A DNA stretch of 29,909 nucleotides, from positions 9,163 through 39,071 of the forward strand of contig QZLH01000508.1 of the NCBI GenBank assembly GCA_003833135.1, written 5' to 3'. Each line of letters begins with the position of its first letter. The first letter of the stretch is position 1. The notes below the pieces were generated by a model, which worked only from the letters and a program-made list of their open reading frames with translations, did no database searches and had not been told where the DNA came from. This document shows positions 20,955 to 29,893 of this stretch, piece by piece. The position numbers were made by a program, and so were the translations under genes. The DNA comes from Oehlia diaphana. Its lineage: Eukaryota; Glomeromycota; Glomeromycetes; Glomerales; Glomeraceae.

Positions 20955-21278
20955 TATTAACTGAAAACATCCAAAATAGGGAGGACTCGGACATCTTGTG
21001 AAAGTAACTCTTTCAAGCAACGATTCAGCCATCGATCTTAATTAGCTAATGTGGTCACCGGAAATTCAACAAAAAAAAGAAAATTCCAAATAATTGAATC
21101 CTCTTACATGACGCGCGACTCTGGTACAGAACCGAATCCGTCCTTTGCCAGCATCCAAGAAATCCAGGCATCCAACCCCGATAAACGATATACAGAACCT
21201 TTTTGATGTTATATTATGATAAACTATGTTTAATGATTATCATAATACAAATAAAGTTTTATATTAAAAAAAAAAAAA
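20955..21278 (+). pseudogene. Retroposed-looking coding relic ending in AATAAA and an A run
   Basis: One plus-strand frame reads KTSKIGRTRTSCESNSFKQ and RFSHRS, crosses a TAA (about 21038), then reads LANVVTGNSTKKRKFQ, ESSYMTRDSGTEPNPSF and ASNPDKRYTEPF to a TGA near 21208. The codon composition is notably GC-richer than its surroundings. About 40 bp later comes AATAAA (21250-21255), then ten bases, then a run of 13 A (21266-21278) directly in the genome. A cleaved and polyadenylated 3' end copied into DNA explains this best: a processed retrocopy or retroelement end. The upstream limit is unclear; coding-like traces with stops extend back to about 20720. Family unrecognised. Confidence 0.35.
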
Positions 21279-21404
21279 CATGCGATCATCGTTATCAATG
21301 ATTTATACCGAGATGTATACTTTTATCGTTACCAAAAATATGCTGCGTTTTTGTATTCGATTATAAAGTGAACAGAAGTTGATTAATTGGCTTTGCTATC
21401 CGAA

Positions 21405-21800
21405 ACGAAATAAATAAAATCATAAAATTTCGCTTGATTTAATTGTGTACGAATTGAAGTATTCATATAAAATTAAGACTTACTTTCCATGAAATATTTT
21501 AAGAGATTTTATTTATATAGCGGTGATAAATATTATTACATTATGTAAAAAAATCAAGTTCTCAAATATTGGTAAATATGAAAGCATACTTATAAAGCAG
21601 TGTTGAGTCATCTGTTCAATTGGACATTGTCCAAATTCAACACCGCTTAGAAAGGTGTCAGACATAACTCCGCAGTTAAACATAATGTAAAATACAAAAA
21701 AATAAATAATTTAAAAAGATTTTATTTAAGAATTTCTATTATTATTCATAAAATAAATCTAATTTAATGTTATGTTGATTTGTAAACTTTATATACATTA
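21405..21800. repeat. Second duplicated segment, copy 1
   Basis: TTGTGTACGAATTGAAGT, AGCGGTGATAAATATT, AAAAAATCAAGTTCTCAAA..GGTAAATA and TTAATGTTATGTTGATTTGTAAAC recur in the same order at about 23765-24265. The two copies flank the B copy of the small-gene segment, so this looks like part of a nested local duplication. Confidence 0.5.
21600..21643. repeat. Compound hairpin
   Basis: An outer stem GTGTTGA/TCAACAC encloses an inner perfect stem TTGGAC-ATT-GTCCAA (21620-21634). It directly precedes the GGTGTCAG-ended element. Confidence 0.5.
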
Positions 21801-21868
21801 AAATATATTATATTATGAGATACTCAGATTTGGTGTCTGTAATAATTAACGACCTATCCTGACACCAA
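21654..21868. mobile_element. Small GGTGTCAG inverted-repeat element
   Basis: The left end GGTGTCAGACATA (21654) matches the reverse complement of the right end, GGTGTCAGGATA, ending at 21866. A further perfect 8-bp inverted pair TTGGTGTC/GACACCAA lies at 21830-21837 and 21861-21868. Size, terminal repeats and lack of coding suggest a MITE of about 215 bp or the remains of two. No target duplication was seen. Confidence 0.35.
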
Positions 21869-22253
21869 CATTTAATATCTCTGACAGTTATATTATAATG
21901 ACATGAATACAAAAATTTAAAAAAATGAATAAATAAAAACTTACATCTTTATGATGTAAAAAATTGCATTTTTATTTAATATAAACCAATTTTTTTTTTG
22001 AAAAAAATAATAATAATTTTTCCAACTAATAAACTCAGAATAAAAATTGCGAAGTATCTTTATGTATCTATCTATAAATATATTAATGATTGCTAATTAC
22101 TACAAAATTCTTACGTCTATAAAAAAAAAAGTAATTAAAAAGAAAAAAGATAACGAGCGTCGGGATTTGCCAGACGGGATCGCCGGTTTTGTATTATTAT
22201 AAACGGGAATTGGGATTCCGTCCATTTCCATAATATCTGTGTAATCTAGAGAT

Positions 22254-23150
22254 ACGAATATGAAGTATATGATTTGACGGATTAGCACAAAGAATTTTCT
22301 TACTTATTCTACAACATTATTTATTATTATTCCTTTTTAAATGAATTAATTTAGCAAAACTTAATAGACGGGAAATACGGGAAACATGGGAAATAGAAAA
22401 TCATAAAAGTGATTTTCAAAATGAAATCCAAAAACTCAGTCATTCATAAATGATGTTACGCATATAGACGTATTACAATTTTGAGGAACGTGGCACCGAA
22501 TACAATATTACCGATTAATAAATATAATAATCGTAAATAAATTTTTTAAATTAATCTACGTTATCTCACAAGCATCCTAAAAAAAATTATTGTTTGTTTA
22601 TTTGTTTATTTAGTAGATCATATACAAATAAGAAAAATTTAAAGTCCCATTCCTTTCTTTTCGTTTTCTTATAATAAATGTAAGTATACCTGTTTTTTTC
22701 ATTGCGTGAATATTGTGAATATTATATATTGATTAAAACATATTAATTTATTAAAACTTAGACGAAATTATGGATATTTGTACCATGACTGTCATTATTA
22801 TATCTATCTGCAGCGTAACTTTTATCACTAATAAATCAATTGAAAAAGAATTTAAATTAGAAGCGAAGATTGCTTCTATCTTACATATAATTTTGGATAA
22901 ATAGAAAACCACAAGAATTATTGTGGTAAGTTAATTTTTAATTACATGTCATCTGTTTTTATATACTTTTTTTTTTTTAAGGCTAAATACACAATGTAAA
23001 CATTTTTATTAAAATTTAGAAGAGTTAAAAAATTACTTCATTTCTTAAGAAACCTTTCTATTTGATTATGAAGCGATATGATTAGTATACATAAAATTCA
23101 TATTTGCATGGCCAAATACTTTCTTAAATAGTTCTTTAAAAGTGTTAGAA
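22254..23150. repeat. Segmental duplication, copy B
   Basis: Aligned in order with 14447-15500, including the short ORF, its donor, both acceptor sites and the GTGTTAGAAGTA end near 23150. Beyond that, about 190 bp (23155-23340), starting with a GGGGCCATAGTCCCC palindrome, appear inserted relative to copy A before similarity resumes at a T-rich TGTATTTCTTTTT stretch. Confidence 0.6.
22770..22904 (+). pseudogene. Small hydrophobic-headed protein, paralogous pair member B, truncated
   Basis: ATG at 22770 opens a frame of 44 codons ending in TAG at 22902. It matches the gene at 15141: the ATG-proximal 32 codons give MD-CTMTV, a hydrophobic core, then TFITNKSIE, with mostly silent or conservative differences. 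The GTAAGT donor (22926) and the two T-rich acceptors (ending 22981 and near 23029) are also conserved, but the TAG falls before the donor, and several codons present in copy A are deleted around it. So this copy encodes a shortened protein or is decaying. Upstream DNA (TTATTAAAACTTAGACGA) is shared too, so the promoter probably came with the duplication. Confidence 0.35.
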
Positions 23151-23154
23151 GTAC

Positions 23155-23760
23155 GGGGCCATAGTCCCCATACATGTATATAATCCCCTTTTTTTCTGAA
23201 TATTACCCAGGAGTACGGTTTTATATTCATTAAGAGAAGTAGCTTAGATTTTCTAATGCTTTCTTACTAATTACTATGAACAATGTATCTGTAAATACAT
23301 AATAGAAAATTTCGTACACCACCAGGTACAATGTCCAGTAATTTGCAAGTTATTTTATTTTATTTTTTTTGTATTTCTTTTTATCATGTACTATATATAT
23401 ATATCTTTCATACAAATAAAATATAATATTAATGTTATAAATCGGTAAATTGAACATACCGGATAATTACATGAGATTATTAAGACACATGTTGTGAATA
23501 TTTGTTTGATGTGGTTAATATAGTCTGGCTGAATTTTTTTCAAGCTTTTTAGCAGTTAGGTAGAGTGAAAATGTGATAAGCCCAACGAAGAAACAGAACT
23601 TTAGATAAAAGTTCAATCTAATGAAACTTGCCTAACAGAGTGTCTAGTTTGCGGGAAAGAAGTTAGGTAATACATTACTGATTACTGTACACCATATAAA
23701 ACGTAGTTACATGACTATACAATTTAAGTACCTTATCTAAAATCTAAACTATATTAATGA
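23155..23760. other. Intergenic DNA
   Basis: Contains the insertion-like segment described for copy B and A/T-rich DNA. No supported gene. Confidence 0.4.
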
Positions 23761-23764
23761 CTGT

Positions 23765-24265
23765 CTAATAAATAAAACTTCTCTTGAGTTAATTTGTACG
23801 AATTGAAGTTAATTTTGTATTCGTACTAAACTACGCTATCTATTTATCTATCAACTAAGAGATTTGATCTAAAATCAAATTAAAATCTTTATACCGATAT
23901 TCCATAAATAAGAATTTGAAATGCGAAGGTAACCTACTTAAGAAGTTAAATTTATTGCTTATGAAAGCTGGTGATAAACATTTTGGATTTTTCAAAATAA
24001 ATGTTTAATGAAAATATTATTTTTTTTAGTTATGAAAAAATTAAGTTCTTAAAATAAGCGGTAAATACGGTATCGGTTATAATTCTGTAGCCAAATAGAG
24101 AGAATGTAATTTGCGCAGGACGCGTAAAATACAAATTGAATTTATATCAAATTATATTCTCTTCAAAGCATAAATATATAAAAAGAATTTATTTAAATGA
24201 ATTAAATTATATCTTAATCACTTTATTGTTATGTTGGTTTATAAACAGTATAAAAATTGTCCTAT
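23765..24265. repeat. Second duplicated segment, copy 2
   Basis: Counterpart of 21405-21800, about 2.36 kb downstream in the same orientation, with indels. The 76-codon plus frame at 24136-24366 lies partly in it, and the frame is not kept in copy 1, so it is not called as a gene. Confidence 0.5.
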
Positions 24266-24269
24266 CAGA

Positions 24270-24780
24270 AATTCAGAATAAAATTTATATTTCGAAACAA
24301 ATCATAAAATCCTTATCACATCGTCACATAAAAAAAGTGATGGTCCGACTGGGAAAGAGTTTTTAACGTGTTAATTTTTTTTTTTATTTCATCAATTTTA
24401 TAATTATTACGTCATAAATATTTTATTTCTAGATATGGATATTTATAAATGTAATAATATCACACGAGTTAAGTCAACTTTTAACCTGTGACCACTGACC
24501 AGATAATTTTATTTTACGGATACACGGTTTTTATCCAAATATCCGGTTAAAAAATATCTGGTTTTCATAATTATCGTCATATATTTATTTAATTTAAATA
24601 AAATATACACCTAATTTTTACATATACACTTAAAATTTCGAGCCATTTTAACTATTCGCTAAAGTATTTCTGCGTAACTACGACGCAAATTTACACATGA
24701 ACCATAATTTATATTTTGCGCCACCTCAATTCAATCTCAAATTATTTTTTTTTCGTTTGAAATTTAAAATATAACTAGAA
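24270..24780. other. Intergenic DNA
   Basis: A/T-rich, with no supported gene or repeat apart from T runs. Confidence 0.4.
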
Positions 24781-25137
24781 TATGCTTGCCGCCCAAATAA
24801 ATGGGATGGGAGTCCCATCCCATCAAATCCCAATCCCAGATCCCATTTAATATATAAAAAATATTTATCCCATAATTTCAGCCTAAAATTACGTGACTCC
24901 GGCAATAAATTAACAAAATTTTTTCAAATATTTTACTCTTTAAAAAGATTTATTTTTACTTCATTATAATTTTTTTGTATATTTAATTATTTGTAAAGTA
25001 TTATCCTATTAAGCATTCATATTATTATCATATAATCTGTAATTAATCAATTCTTAGACTAAAGATATTATACCTTATACTGTCAGGTATATGCTAATAA
25101 TTTAAATTTAAATTAAAAATAAGAAAACTAAGCTTTC

Positions 25138-25335
25138 ATTTTTGTTAAACACTAAGCCACTTTTGTTAAATATTAACATTTATTGTTAAATACAAAGCTT
25201 TTTTGTTAAACACTAAGCCTCTTTTGTTAAATGAACATTGTCATTAAATATTAAGTCATTTTTATTAAATTTTAAGCCCTTTTTTATTAAGTACAAGTCA
25301 CTTTTTTGTTAAATATTTAGTTCTTTTATTAATCA
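25138..25335. repeat. ~21-bp minisatellite TTTTGTTAAAYAYTAAGCC
   Basis: Nine to ten degenerate units of 18-22 bp, each with TTGTTAAA or TTATTAAA followed by an AAGCC/AAGTC-like end, follow each other without gaps. Noncoding. Confidence 0.7.
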
Positions 25336-26040
25336 AAGTAGAATAAATCAGCTAATAATAAAAATTCTAATTAACATAAATATCTGTTACTAATTATGCA
25401 AATCAGTATTTTTCTGATTTATAGTTACTACTGTAATTTATAATTAATAGAAGATATTGTTGCTTATTAAAATCCTAATTGTCTGGAGCGTAGCGAAGGA
25501 CTATTTATTGTACGGAACTAGATAAATTTGTAGTACCGGTTTAACCCATGCATTTTTCCTTCCTTCCACCTACGTCACTATAATTTAGCCCCTGCTTATT
25601 TCCTTTTATGTTTTGTATCACATTTTTTGTAACGCTTTATTTTTAGCAACACATTTTGTAACACTTTGTCACATTTTCAACGGTTTCTGTTTTCCTAGTT
25701 TATACTAATTCTTAAAGTAATTCTAATATGATTTTTTAATTTAATTAATAGTTTATTTGTTTAAGAAATTTGGCTTAATTCTGTTAGTTTCAAATACTTG
25801 CATTATCAATAAATAATGGATGATCTTGAAGTTAATTTAAAATATTAATGGGTGAAAAAAAGGACAATTTGCTCAAAATCACCAGTATGAGTTGTTTTAA
25901 AGATGTCCAGGGTTCTGATATTACTACCATTGCATTCTTCTCATTGAGACGAATCCAATGATATAAGTTTTATCAAAATCTAATACAGTAGATTGACTAG
26001 ATTCTTAAAATTAGGGGTATGTAGGATAGGGAATTTAAAT

Positions 26041-26115
26041 CCAGATCTGGCCGGAATTATGTGATCAGTGTAAAAATTTCCTTTTTAGAATTTGGTAATA
26101 TCACGTGATAGCTCG
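26041..26115. repeat. Dispersed CCGGAATTA..TTTCCTTTTT..TCACGTGAT module
   Basis: GGCCGGAATTATGTGATC, AAAATTTCCTTTTTAGAA and TCACGTGATA occur in the same order and spacing class as in the centre of the 13617-14220 element (13817-14090, two copies). It is a family-level repeat shared by two otherwise different elements. Confidence 0.55.
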
Positions 26116-26319
26116 ACCAATGGGAGTAAAGTTACACAACGTACATGTATAAGATTAATGGGATATGGGATATAGGATTGGAATGAAATTGGGATTTGGG
26201 ATTGGAATGGGATTATGACAAATGAGATGTGATAAATGGGATATGGGATGGGATATGGGTGGGATGGGATGGGATGGGATTTTCCCAATCCCATTTATAT
26301 GGGTGGCAAGTATATGCAA

Positions 26320-26825
26320 TATATGGGTGACTTTATTTCCCAACTGCTATTTACAAAATTAAATTTTAAAAATAAGAATTGGGAATATAAAGGTTTGGTA
26401 GAATTATAAGTACAAATTCTCATTTTAAAGTAAAATTAACTATATCCTATTTTTATTTTAATATTTAAAACATAAGAATTGAATAATATTTTATTATAAA
26501 AATTGTAAAGTATATATATTAATTTTACATTTTTAAAGTGTATAATAATTTGAAAAATTAAGTGAATTTGCAGAAGTCAATGATTTATTTTCATATAAGT
26601 TAATATATTTTGACAGTTCTTACTTTATGATTATTACAATTGGGAAACTTTAGTAATTACAACATTAAGTTATCTAAGTTCCAAAGTCTGCTTTTCCAGA
26701 CTCAGGTCATCATCACATGAAAATTTGTGTAATTTTTTTTTTTTTACTTTATTACATTACGCCGATCAAAATTTTTTTTTTAATTTCCCTATTCTAATTT
26801 TTTTTAAAAAAATTATATCATCTCA
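26320..26825. other. Intergenic DNA
   Basis: A/T-rich with no supported gene. A short patch near 26690-26715 is less A/T-rich but shows no motif. Confidence 0.4.
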
Positions 26826-26830
26826 TATTG

Positions 26831-27798
26831 ATGATAAATGTAAAAATTGTGGCGGAATATAAACATATAAAGATTAAGAATGGTGTAAATCATGTCTAAT
26901 GAATAATTTAAAACAAAACTTTAAAAACTGAACTAGTGGAAATATAAAAATTGACGAATTTATTCAAGAAATACAATTAAGGATTGAGGTATATGTTAAT
27001 ATAATTGTTGAATGGAACCATATAGCCAGTTCAATGATATCAAAGAAATAAGCAAACATGATTCTGCTACAATATATTCAGCAAGATGGATGGATGGTTC
27101 ATTGAGTTATCATGCATATGATTAAATGGATTTTGAAAGAGTATCTAATAAGAAAGTTACTTTAAAATGCTTAAATTATACACGTTGGCAATTTCGGCAT
27201 AATTTCAGGATTCGACCTTCGGCCAATCATTCTGAAATGAAACTCTGGTCAGAAGTCGAAAACTGAGCCGAAATTTCTGACCAGCATTATTGAATTTCGG
27301 CATAACACACAAAATTCCATCACAGGAGTGAATTTCTTTGTGTAACATTCTTACCTGGTGGCTAAACTTTTATCCGAAGTCACGCGGGCATAATTCTGGC
27401 CGGCACTACAATGTTGGCCGGAATTACAAAAACTTTAGTCTCCATTAAACAAAAATTATATTTTGGATCACGTAATAAAGATTTCGTCCAGATTTTCGTA
27501 CTCCGACCACAATTTCAGATTTCGGCTTGATTTTCGAATTTCGGCTGAGGTTTCGGACCTAAGTTTTGGACTTTCGGATTCGGCCATAATTTCGGAAAGT
27601 TGCGACAACATGTATAGCTTAAATAATTCACAAAATATTATCAGTGAAATTTTAAACAAGGTATTGAATTTTTAATCACTGTGTAATTTTGTAATTAATC
27701 TTTATTTTGATTATATTAATATTAATATCTTACAAATGTTTTTACAGATTAAATCATATGATAAGAGAGACATATATGGGAAAGATACTGTAGTTTAA
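26831..27798 (+). pseudogene. Kinase pseudogene, copy 1 (zinc-ribbon-like start, N-lobe), interrupted by an element
   Basis: Coding traces follow the layout of the large Rhizophagus protein-kinase family. A Cys-pair start CKNCGG then WCKSC is followed by QNFKN, SGNIKIDEFIQEIQL, then VEWN and YSQFNDIKEISKHDSATIYS (glycine-loop region, glycines lost), ARWMDGSLSY and KKVTLKCLN (the VAIK-type lysine strand). There the 27177-27616 element interrupts it; NNSQNIISEILNK resumes, followed by an 87-nt intron (27661-27747), IKSYDKRDIYGKD and a TAA at 27796. Several stops and frameshifts, plus loss of the rest of the kinase domain, make it dead. The ORFs at 27463 and 27468 lie mostly inside the inserted element. 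Confidence 0.6.
27177..27616. mobile_element. 440-bp MITE with TATACAYGTTG inverted repeats and 8-bp target duplication
   Basis: The ends TATACACGTTG (27177-27187) and CAACATGTATA (27606-27616) are inverted repeats with one mismatch in 11. The segment is flanked by direct repeats GCTTAAAT (27169-27176 and 27617-27624). The neighbouring kinase relic has the uninterrupted site AAATGCTTAAATAATTC at 27957-27973 with GCTTAAAT once (27960-27967), which proves an insertion. The inside is rich in TTCGGC/GCCGAA words and TAATTTCGG motifs, with no transposase. The 8-bp duplication is the length used by hAT and P superfamilies, but the termini are not a canonical match to either. Confidence 0.8.
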
Positions 27799-27799
27799 A

Positions 27800-28135
27800 A
27801 GATCATTTTTGTAAAAAATGTGATAATTGATATATATTTAAATATGAAAAATTGTGTAACCCATGTAAAATAAATGTTTAAAACATAATTTTACAAATTG
27901 AACTAATGGAAAAATTGATGAATTCATTCAACAAATGCAATTGAAAGTTGCCTTAAAATGCTTAAATAATTCACAAAATGTCACTAGTAAACTTTTAAAT
28001 GAAGTATGAAATTTTTAATCCTTGTAACCTAATTTAAAAATTTTATAATAACTAGTATTTTTTAACAGGCTAAATCATATTTTATTGAGGATAATAAATA
28101 CCATAGTATCATCAGGAAATTTTTTTATATGTAAA
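27800..28135 (+). pseudogene. Kinase pseudogene, copy 2, internally deleted
   Basis: The start CKKCDN..KYEKLCNPC, then a GKIDEFIQQMQLK segment, corresponds to the N-terminus of copy 1. It is joined directly to VALKCLNNSQNVTSKLLNE, so the glycine-loop part is deleted. A 65-nt intron (28004-28068, GTATGA..AACAG) sits at the same position as in copy 1, followed by AKSYFIEDNKYH. Stops and frameshifts are present. It is a tandem duplicate of copy 1. Confidence 0.55.
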
Positions 28136-28139
28136 AAAT

Positions 28140-29246
28140 ATGTAATATTTTGTGTATATTGTAACGAAATTTGTTAATTTTTTATATAAATTTGTACAAG
28201 GAATTAATTATACATCAATATTGAATACCCTGAAAATTTTGTGATGACAAACAAACAAATTTGCACATTGAATTATCAAGTGTTACGAAATCGCAAATCC
28301 TAAATCATCACCAGCAGTAGAATGATTGTTATCCAGATAAATTAAAAAAATTATCCAGTTTTTATCATTATAACAGTTTCTATCCAGATTGAAACACTAA
28401 GCTATAATTTAAAATGCAATATACCACGAGAGTATATTGTCGCTCCACTGATATAAACAATCTGACATTTTTCAAGTTTACCATTTTTAGATGTTTATTA
28501 TCAAAGTCAGCGGCGTGATGCTTTTTTAAGAATTGATTAAAAATATTATTGGCATTTACTTGTCGTAATTTATTACACGGTTCATTTTGTATTATCTATA
28601 GAGTAGTATAGACTACAGTTTTCAAATCAAAACCAAAGTTGTCTAGCAAGTAATAAAATATAATTTATTTTAATTTTGTAAACGTATGTACTATCAAAAT
28701 ATAAAGGCGTACGTCTGAGCTCATATCAACGTACAGCACTACTTTACTTATTACCTATAAAAATATCGAAATTTTATTAACTGGAATCGGATTAGCACCA
28801 TGAATTAGCCATTGGAATGTTTACATGACCTGAAATTATATTATTCAAATTATTTATATGGAGGTATTGCATGATTTTTTAGTTAGGATAAATATATTTT
28901 TTTATTTAGTAAAAAATAAAATTAGTTAAATTGAAAATTAATAAATTATAAATTTTAAATTACATTGATGATTTGTTTATTACTTTATTTACTAATAAAT
29001 TCACGTAAAATTTTCGTGATTAGATTATTAATTGGTTAAGGTTTTTTTTATTTTTTCTTGAATACTTTTATGTAGCATAACTTGTTATTAATAAAAGCCG
29101 AATGGCAGCTCCCCTGCTAACAAGTCAATTTCTTGTTATTTATTATTATGATTTATTACTATTATGACTAACAATACAGCATGAGTCAAATTACAAAATT
29201 ACAAAGTTAATAACGAGTCTTCTTACTAATGCCGCTGTTGTTGGAT
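28140..29246. other. Intergenic DNA
   Basis: No supported gene. It contains the second copy of the 20-bp dispersed word (28776-28795) and short TTATTATTATG-type simple sequence near 29140-29165. Confidence 0.45.
28776..28795. repeat. Dispersed 20-bp word, copy 2
   Basis: ATTAACTGGAATCGGATTAG, two mismatches from 11168-11187. Confidence 0.4.
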
Positions 29247-29747
29247 TTATAACCTAGAAAGAATTAAAATAAATGAATTAATGAATAATAAGAAAATTTT
29301 ATCAAATAGAATTATTTGCGGCAAAACATACCCTACACCGAGATTCACAGGTTTTTTAGCGATTTTACATTCACTTTCATATTTTATTGGAGGGTCGACA
29401 TTAAATTTGCAAAGTTGACCACAAGCAACAAGAGTATCATAATATTCTTTACTACACACGCAATTTACAGATTGCCAAAAGGGTACTTAAAAAAAAATAT
29501 TAATTAATTATCACTTTTCCATGATAACTATATTTACTTGTTCTTTATTGAACTTACCATGAACACTATAATTTCCGAAATTGTATATATAACTAAAATC
29601 AAACCCATGACTACAAGGAGCCAAAAGTTCATTTAAATAATAACAATTTTTATCAGCATTTGGGCAGCTAGTAAATGCCGCTAATCCGAAATAAAAAAAT
29701 AATGATAAGATTATGTTAATAATCATAAAATGATTTAGTGGCTTCAT
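29247..29747 (-). CDS. Small secreted eight-cysteine protein, CFEM-like (3 exons)
   Basis: Exons 29747-29558, 29485-29332 and 29253-29247 (introns of 72 and 78 nt; GTAAGT and GTATGT donors, AAG and TAG acceptors) encode 116 residues. Residues 1-27 are a signal peptide (MKPLNHFMIINIILSLFF, then AAFTS before Cys28). The mature part has eight Cys at 28, 35, 45, 72, 74, 85, 89 and 103. The second half, C-x-C-x10-C-x3-C-x13-C, is close to the fungal CFEM pattern; the first half is looser, with a long gap before CxC and no clear Asp there. CFEM proteins are secreted or cell-surface proteins, several binding haem; the role here is inferred. Retaining intron 2, which is 26 codons long and stop-free, would add a hydrophobic C-terminus. 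Phase and splice sites fit well, so a real gene is likely. Confidence 0.7.
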
Positions 29748-29777
29748 TTTTTAAGACTCAAAAATAACGTTTTCGTC

Positions 29778-29790
29778 GTATATAAAAGCA
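29778..29790 (-). promoter_or_regulatory. TATA-like element upstream of the secreted-protein gene
   Basis: The minus strand reads CTTTTATATACG, with its TATATA core about 35 bp upstream of the ATG at 29747. Position and sequence suit a TATA box, but A/T-rich DNA makes chance matches common. Confidence 0.3.
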
Positions 29791-29873
29791 AAGTATTTTT
29801 AACGTAATGAAATTTTAACAGAAAGTATATAGGTTTTAATTTGGATCGGAAAGGAATTCGGTAGTTATTTATT

Positions 29874-29893
29874 CTTTTTTTTTTTTTTTTTTT
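29874..29893. repeat. Poly(T) tract at the window edge
   Basis: A run of about 20 T close to the end of the window, upstream of the secreted-protein gene. It resembles the tract upstream of the pseudokinase gene. Confidence 0.6.

Larger units (their letters stand above)
24781..26314. mobile_element. 1.5-kb segment with long inverted terminal arms
   Basis: The first 24 bases (24781-24804, starting TATGCTTGCCGCCCA) match the reverse complement of 26291-26314 at 21 of 24 positions. Both arms continue inward with TGGGA/TCCCA short repeats and then with CCGG..CACGTAATT/CCGGAATTATGTGATC words. The inside holds a minisatellite and no transposase. This is either one non-autonomous element or two copies of the same repeat inserted in opposite orientation. 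No clear target duplication is visible. The overlapping minus frames at 26085-26343 (P/I/S/H-rich) just translate the TGGGA repeats. Confidence 0.45.

Noticed and set aside
24136..24366. 76-codon plus frame
   Set aside because: Partly inside a duplicated segment where the other copy does not keep the frame.
26085..26343. Two P/I/S/H-rich minus frames
   Set aside because: Translate the TGGGA short repeats.
27463..27675. Two overlapping frames, plus and minus
   Set aside because: Mostly inside the inserted 440-bp element; only the last ~15 plus-strand residues belong to the kinase relic.
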